Shown here: positions 15,711-20,413 of the stretch, in pieces
How the letters are laid out: each line of letters starts with the position of its first letter
Numbering within the stretch: the first letter of the stretch is position 1
Source of the DNA: Saccoglossus kowalevskii
Lineage: Eukaryota; Hemichordata; Enteropneusta; Harrimaniidae
Assembly: GCF_000003605.2 (NCBI RefSeq)
Contig: NW_003134365.1
Coordinates: forward strand, 188,082-208,494
DNA: 20,413 bases
Reading direction: 5' to 3'
Notes under the pieces: model-generated
Told to the model about the DNA's origin: nothing
The model's database searches: none
Seen by the model: the letters and a program-made list of their open reading frames with translations, nothing else
Made by a program: the position numbers and the translations under genes

Positions 15711-16199
15711 TACTAGTGTAAAATAACAACTATTTGAAGTGAATTTTTCACGCTGTTTTACCGCTTGTGTGGCGAGAAACGAACACCGCCACTATGGTGG
15801 ATGATCTTTCTAGTACTAGAATGCACAATCTGTGGTCCCGACCATGGTGAACGGATCGCAAACCGACGTACACATGTGAATTGTCAATTATTTAACAAAT
15901 TAATCAACGTACGATCCATCATTGGTATACAACATGGATGTATCCGAGGACAGACTGTGCTATATAGAAAAGTGTGCGTGGAATACTTAAAAGAGGTCGA
16001 ACAGGTTTCTGACTTCGAGTGGGCCCACTCAACGTAGGGCGGCATGGTGGTTTTAAGTTGCCATGACTAAGGCACAGCCATTCACGTGTGAGACATCAAG
16101 AACAAGTACGTATGTTGAATGAAATGAAATGCCATTTGGTCTGTATTCAAGCCATGGTCGCTAATAATTCCCCGCACAAACGCCCTGTTCTAATCTATT
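15711..16199 (+). repeat. Dispersed ~490-bp repeat, copy 1
   Basis: It begins TACTAGTGTAAAATAAC and ends near CTAATCTATT. It is closely similar to 17323-17817 over its whole length. A 90-codon open frame (15765-16037) is shared by both copies, but the two translations differ at 11 residues with few synonymous changes, so it does not look selected as protein. Confidence 0.85.
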
Positions 16200-16907
16200 G
16201 AGGTCACGGACGTGAGATTATGATATATAGCGACTTACACGACACATGGAACTCCCAGAAAGTTACAATTAACACATACGCTACCTACCCGGGGAAAGTC
16301 AATTGGTTTATACCATTCCCTTAGAAAGACCGCTCTCTGGTTTTGGGTAGAAAACCAAACTTTTAAATAGGTACCGACGTAACAACACCGAACACAGTCT
16401 ATTTAACTGCACCAGTTTGACACGGAGAAGTCCGAATGTTGTAAAGACCGCTATTTGTATGGGCGAGGGGAACTCAGTACATCGCACAAAGGGGCTGTTC
16501 ACTACCTGCGTAGAGGACAAACAAAGGTAGGTACTTTATCGCCCATGGGTCCTGTAGACGGCGTTGTATGAGTCGAGTCTTGTATAATTCTGACATCAAT
16601 TAAAAAAGACAAATGCTGAATGGCCAGAGTTGATTGGGTGTGTTCAAACACTACCTCTTTCATACAGTTTTCAGTAATTCATACACAGCGCCGACCTTTC
16701 TCATGTACCTTTAAGCGAGACCGTAAATAACCTGCGAAGTATAGACGACCGCATGTCCGGTGTAAATACCCTACAGGCATTTGTGTGGAAGAGTTAATAA
16801 AACAAACAACGAAAAGAGGGATACACATTGTTGACGAAGCAGCGTGCCCTCACTCGACCAAATATCAATGATATACAACAATGTGATGGAACTTTAGCAT
16901 AATTGTT
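16200..16907. other. Unassigned DNA between the two repeat copies
   Basis: The sequence has mixed composition with no recognisable gene. A minus-strand open frame at 16308-16520 has no domain that I know. It may be part of an older interspersed repeat. Confidence 0.4.
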
Positions 16908-16988
16908 TTGATAAAAACGCATTTACGGAAGATTCACAGTTTAGAGCCTCTGATTAATGATTATTCATATAGCTCATTAATATTCATC

Positions 16989-17294
16989 ACCGACCGGCAC
17001 TTCCGATGGGCTGGCGAGATCCCTGAGAGGAATATCAAGTCACATATTACTGAGCTTATAGTTAGAATTATCTGCATGAGACTATACACAACTTGCGAAG
17101 TATTAGAAGATGAAATCCACTTCATCACATCTTGTAAAGTTTACTCTTCTGAAAGAAAAAAAAAACTCTTTACGATTAATTCAACAAAATATTTACTAAT
17201 TTACATGAGATGGACAAAACAGAAAACATTCAAGACAATCACCAATTTATCCGATAAACATTTACTGAAAACACTAATCCAACTTTTATTATAA
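16989..17294 (+). pseudogene. Decayed C-terminal fragment of a LINE-type reverse transcriptase ORF
   Basis: The frame ending at TAA 17292-17294 contains CEVLEDEIHFITSCKVYSSE followed by a basic stretch, and ends KTLIQLLL. The C..(V)EDEIHF...C.VYS..R pattern is common at the C-terminus of invertebrate non-LTR retrotransposon proteins, downstream of the reverse transcriptase domain. Neither the catalytic domain nor the endonuclease is present, and the expected second Cys pair appears eroded. It sits 28 bp before the second copy of the ~490-bp repeat and could be the end of the same element. Confidence 0.5.
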
Positions 17295-17322
17295 TTAATG
17301 TGTGTTCATGTTTATTAATTTT

Positions 17323-17817
17323 TACTAGTGTAAAATAACAACTATTTGAAGTGAATTTTTCACGCTGTTTTACCGCTTGTGTGGCGAGAAACGAACACCG
17401 CCACTATGGTGGATGATCTTTCTAGTACTAGAGTGCACAGTCTGTGGTCCCGACCACGGTGAACGGATGGCAAACCGACGTACACATGTGAATTGCCAAT
17501 TATTTAACAAATTAATCAAAGTACGAGCCAGCATTGGTATACAACATGGATTTATCCGAGAACAGACTGCGCTTTATAGAGAAGTGTGCGTGGAATACTT
17601 AAAAGAGGTCGAACAGGTTCCCGACTTCGAGTGGCCCCACTCAACGTAGGGCGACATGGTGGTTTTAAGTTGCCATGACTAAGACACAGCCATTCACGTG
17701 TGAGACATCAAGACCAAGTACATTATGTTGAATGAAATGAAATGCCATTTGGTCTGTATTCAAGCCATGGTCGCTAATAATGCCCCGCATAAACGTCTAT
17801 TCTATTCTATTCTATTT
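17323..17817 (+). repeat. Dispersed ~490-bp repeat, copy 2, with pentanucleotide tail
   Basis: It is the second copy of 15711-16199, with scattered substitutions. It ends in TCTATTCTATTCTATTCTAT, a short tandem tail of the kind left at the 3' end of non-LTR retrotransposons. With the reverse transcriptase remnant just upstream, the simplest reading is a LINE 3' untranslated region. A separate SINE-like unit remains possible, as copy 1 begins at the same base. Confidence 0.75.
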
Positions 17818-18418
17818 GTGTAAAATGGAATCTAAAGAACATGGACCTGGTTGGTCAAAATATAATTCCCATAATTTCCATTTTTAACGGACTGAGCTGA
17901 ACATAGTTCACATACTAAAGAACACAGAAGTATCAAAACAGCAATAATTCAAGACAAGCAAATATATATATTGGGGGTATCATCGGAAAAATACAACAAG
18001 GTTTGCACCAATCGCCTTGATATGTTAGTTTGCTATGTTAAACCATGGAAGGTAGTAGGGGGAGACACTCAGGCTCCCTGGTTACTTGTATATCACAAAG
18101 ACAGTACGGCAGCATGCACGTTTACTCCGTGTACAATTGCGTAACGCGAAATGTAAACATTCACACAACATTTCCAACTTACTCGCAGTATACTACTAGT
18201 ATTTAAATTTTAAACATAGCATAACTATTACAACCTTGTCCATTGAGAATCTAGATTACATAACAAATGGATGGATGGATAATAACTAATGATGCACAAT
18301 CTTTTCTTTGCATGACAAAAGTGACTATAAAACAGTTCTCACAAAAACAACGAATATATTTTTGTTTCCCAAATAATACTACATATACTGTATTAAAGTA
18401 AAATAGTAGAACAGCAAA
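17818..18418. other. Unassigned AT-rich DNA
   Basis: No gene or structured repeat is recognised, apart from a short ATGG tandem (about 18267-18280). Confidence 0.5.
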
Positions 18419-18648
18419 TACGGTGAAATACTTTATTTTAGCACCTCATCAGGGTCTATGATTTTAGCTGGAATTATGTTTCGCTGAAAAGAATTTTTGG
18501 GTGTTTCGTGTGGAATTTATTTCCACTGATTTTTGACAAGTTGAATGTAAAATATAGAAAAAAATGGTATATTCGCTGGATTTTATTTTCACTGAATCAT
18601 TCCTTCGGCGAAAATTAATTCAAAGCGAAAATAAAATCTTTTGCAGTA
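18419..18648 (-). mobile_element. Palindromic MITE, copy D
   Basis: A 230 bp element in the same orientation as copy A. It begins TACGGTGAAATACTTTAT and ends CTTTTGCAGTA. It shares the TTTTGACAAGTTGAATGTA centre and the ATTCGCTGGATTTTATTTTC arm with the family. About 23 extra bases (containing CACCTCATCAGGG) interrupt its left arm. Confidence 0.75.
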
Positions 18649-19231
18649 GCTTTGAGGCAAAATTTGCCAAGAAAAGTACTAGTCGTGTCCCTCAATTAAT
18701 ACATGTACTGTATTCATCTCGGTATCCCTGCAGATTAATATAACACGAAGTTCATAAAATAAAATGGCCCCCGTCTACGTTGATACAGACAAAGAAATAA
18801 ATACATACAAATATCTTTAGAAAACGTAAGTTGGCTGTGAAATACAAACGTTCCGAGTCGGTAATTGAACTGATGGTCAGGTCCAGAAAGGTACTCCCAT
18901 ACATCGTCTGATATTCCCCGGACGCCAGTCACGCGAAACCACGTGCCAATTACTTCAGTGTGGTAACATGAGGTGGAGTAACTACAAGTGTAAGATAGTA
19001 TAATAATATGTTTTTTCGAAAGCTCTATACGCAGACAGTTTAATCTCTAATAATGAACCATTTGCGACGACTGTACGCAGATAGAGGAACGCTGTTTTTT
19101 GTTTGAAAGAGAAGGGACACTTTACAATAACAATTGCCGAATTGTAATATGGGATGTACATGTATAGCCTCGTTCATACATGACGACAAACACAGGACTG
19201 AACCACATTATAAACGCGCTTTACTACTGGA
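18649..19231. other. Unassigned DNA with one coding-like stretch on the minus strand
   Basis: The minus strand reads open from about 19043 to 18735, including TSCYHTEVIGTWFRVTG and DDVWEYLSGP. The composition is protein-like, but I do not recognise the family. A possible acceptor (ACTTGTAG) precedes it near 18986. It might be an exon of a neighbouring minus-strand gene or chance; no gene is called. Confidence 0.25.
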
Positions 19232-19396
19232 TTAAAGCAGGGGAGTCGTCACCTGAGCATGCGTCAGATGGCCATAGCGTGTCATTGTTTACAAACAAGC
19301 GTCTACCCATAAGCCTTTTGCATTTTTAGCGTGTGTTGTTATCGTCGCTTGGGACTAAATTCCCGCGCATGCGCAGGTGACGACCCTCCCGCTTGA
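19232..19396. mobile_element. 165-bp TTAA-type MITE with ends related to the 133-bp family
   Basis: TTAA at 19232-19235 is matched by TTGA at 19393-19396. The left end AGCAGGGGAGTCGTCACC and the inverse of the right end AGCGGGAGGGTCGTCACC agree over about 25 bp. The shared AGCG.G..GGTCGTC core also starts the 133-bp family, suggesting mobilisation by the same transposase. Confidence 0.7.
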
Positions 19397-19427
19397 AACC
19401 AGAGCTCTGTACATATGTCGCAGTGCT

Positions 19428-19560
19428 TTAAAGCGTGGTGTTCGTCGCGCAGCGCGTATTCAAATTTCATGTAAATAAACAATGTATTTTACACGCGTTG
19501 TATACGTCGCTATGAGTCCCATATCGAACAGGATGCGGCACGGCGACTGCCGCCCTTTAA
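19428..19560. mobile_element. 133-bp TTAA-flanked MITE, copy 2
   Basis: TTAA at 19428-19431 and 19557-19560 flank the element, which has the same length as copy 1 and the same orientation. The central 70 nt (19464-19533) is identical to copy 1, while the ends differ at several positions. Confidence 0.85.
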
Positions 19561-20235
19561 ATTATAGCGCAAGTAGTATTTCACAAAAAGTCGCGAGAAT
19601 ATTGTATTGCAGCATAGACATACATTCCATGATTCCAGGCGGCGTCGACATCATTTAAACGGGCAGTTGTTATTTATTTAAAGATACTGAAGAAATGCAT
19701 AATTTGTTGGCAATGTGAACGTCTAATAGATTTCACATTGAAGATGATTACCGCACTTACTACTTGTATGTTTCAGTCATTTTAGTGGCAGTGGTTGAAA
19801 TTTAGTGGTAGGGGGATTTAACATGTCAAATGCTATACATGTATAATGAACACCAAATTTTAAACGAAAATAATCACAAAAGTTACGTCTGAGAACACAA
19901 CTTTCAATAACTTGCACAGTGCTTTTACTCATGTCTGTTCTTGGTGAAGAATAGTATGTTCTTGTTCCACTTTACCGACAATGCGTACGTTTTTATATGG
20001 TTATATATTCTGATTGCTTGGAACAGTATAGCAGATAGATAAATAAACTCTTGCACTTTGGTGATTTACCACCATGTATTACATAATGTGGCATGCCTTT
20101 AAAGTTCATACATCGTTAACTGATTTGGTCATGTATTGTATTACGTGTTTTGTTTATTGAGGTCTTGTGTCGTGTACAGTTAGTAATCCAGGTTTTCAAA
20201 ATTTTAGTTCCACGCAAGCATTTACACACTGAAGG
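19561..20235. other. Unassigned AT-rich DNA
   Basis: I see no gene, repeat array or transposon end here. Confidence 0.5.
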
Positions 20236-20413
20236 AGTTTTTTGGGACGTTTTTTCAAAGATCTGAATGTACTCCCTAAACAAGTTTTTGGGACGTCTTT
20301 CAAAAAATCGAATGTACATCTTAAATGAGTTTCTTTGAACATCTGTGAGAAATTCAAATGTACACTCTAAACAAGTTTTTTGGAACGTCTTTCAAACATT
20401 TGAATGTACTCCC
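20236..20413 (+). repeat. Tandem repeat, ~55-bp unit, running off the window end
   Basis: At least three units share GAGTTTTTTGGGACGT, then TTTCAAA, then GAATGTAC followed by CCCTAAACAAG or a variant. The array is cut by the window edge, so its full length is unknown. Confidence 0.85.

Noticed and set aside
15765-17649. 90-codon open frame kept in both copies of the ~490-bp repeat
   Set aside because: The two translations differ at 11 residues while only a few silent changes are visible, a pattern expected from neutral drift; no domain is recognised.
1-20413. Search for tRNA, rRNA, CRISPR arrays or prokaryote-type operons
   Set aside because: No cloverleaf-like sequence with A and B boxes, no regularly spaced identical repeats with unique spacers, and no polycistronic gene layout were seen.

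Overview
This window comes from a eukaryotic, animal genome. Both genes have several introns with GT..AG (in one case GC..AG) borders, encode animal-type proteins, and are surrounded by AT-rich DNA full of small inverted-repeat transposons, minisatellites and retroelement remains. The proteins and repeat load suggest a marine invertebrate. The phylum cannot be settled from the sequence alone.

Layout: positions 200 to 10207 (+) hold a complete ten-exon gene for a ZNHIT6/BCD1-type box C/D snoRNP assembly factor of 387 residues. Its exons join in phase. The first coding exon supplies only six residues before the HIT zinc finger, and the last adds a 142-residue acidic, serine-rich tail. The introns hold an LTR-like promoter block (intron 1), an AGGTCA-rich minisatellite and a palindromic MITE (intron 3), a second MITE copy split by a 1 kb satellite-bearing insert plus a TTAA-flanked element (intron 4), a third MITE copy and a short tandem repeat (intron 8), and a 166 bp inverted-repeat element (intron 9).

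From 10208 to 12124 lie the 3' untranslated regions and intergenic DNA between two convergent genes. On the minus strand, 15430 down to 12125, is a four-exon gene for a secreted CCN (CYR61/CTGF/NOV)-family protein of 235 residues: signal peptide, VWC, TSP1 and C-terminal cystine knot. No IGFBP module is visible. One of its introns has a GC donor, fixed by reading phase. From memory, human CCN1 and ZNHIT6 are also convergent neighbours on 1p22, so this pair may be an ancient microsyntenic block.

From 15431 to 20413 I recognise no complete gene. The stretch holds two copies of a ~490 bp repeat (one with a decayed LINE-type reverse transcriptase end upstream and a pentanucleotide tail), a fourth MITE copy, two TTAA-flanked MITEs with related ends, one unassigned coding-like stretch on the minus strand, and a ~55 bp tandem repeat running off the end. 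The two genes work in unrelated processes: nucleolar snoRNP assembly and extracellular matricellular signalling. I found no prokaryote-type operon, CRISPR array or defence system.
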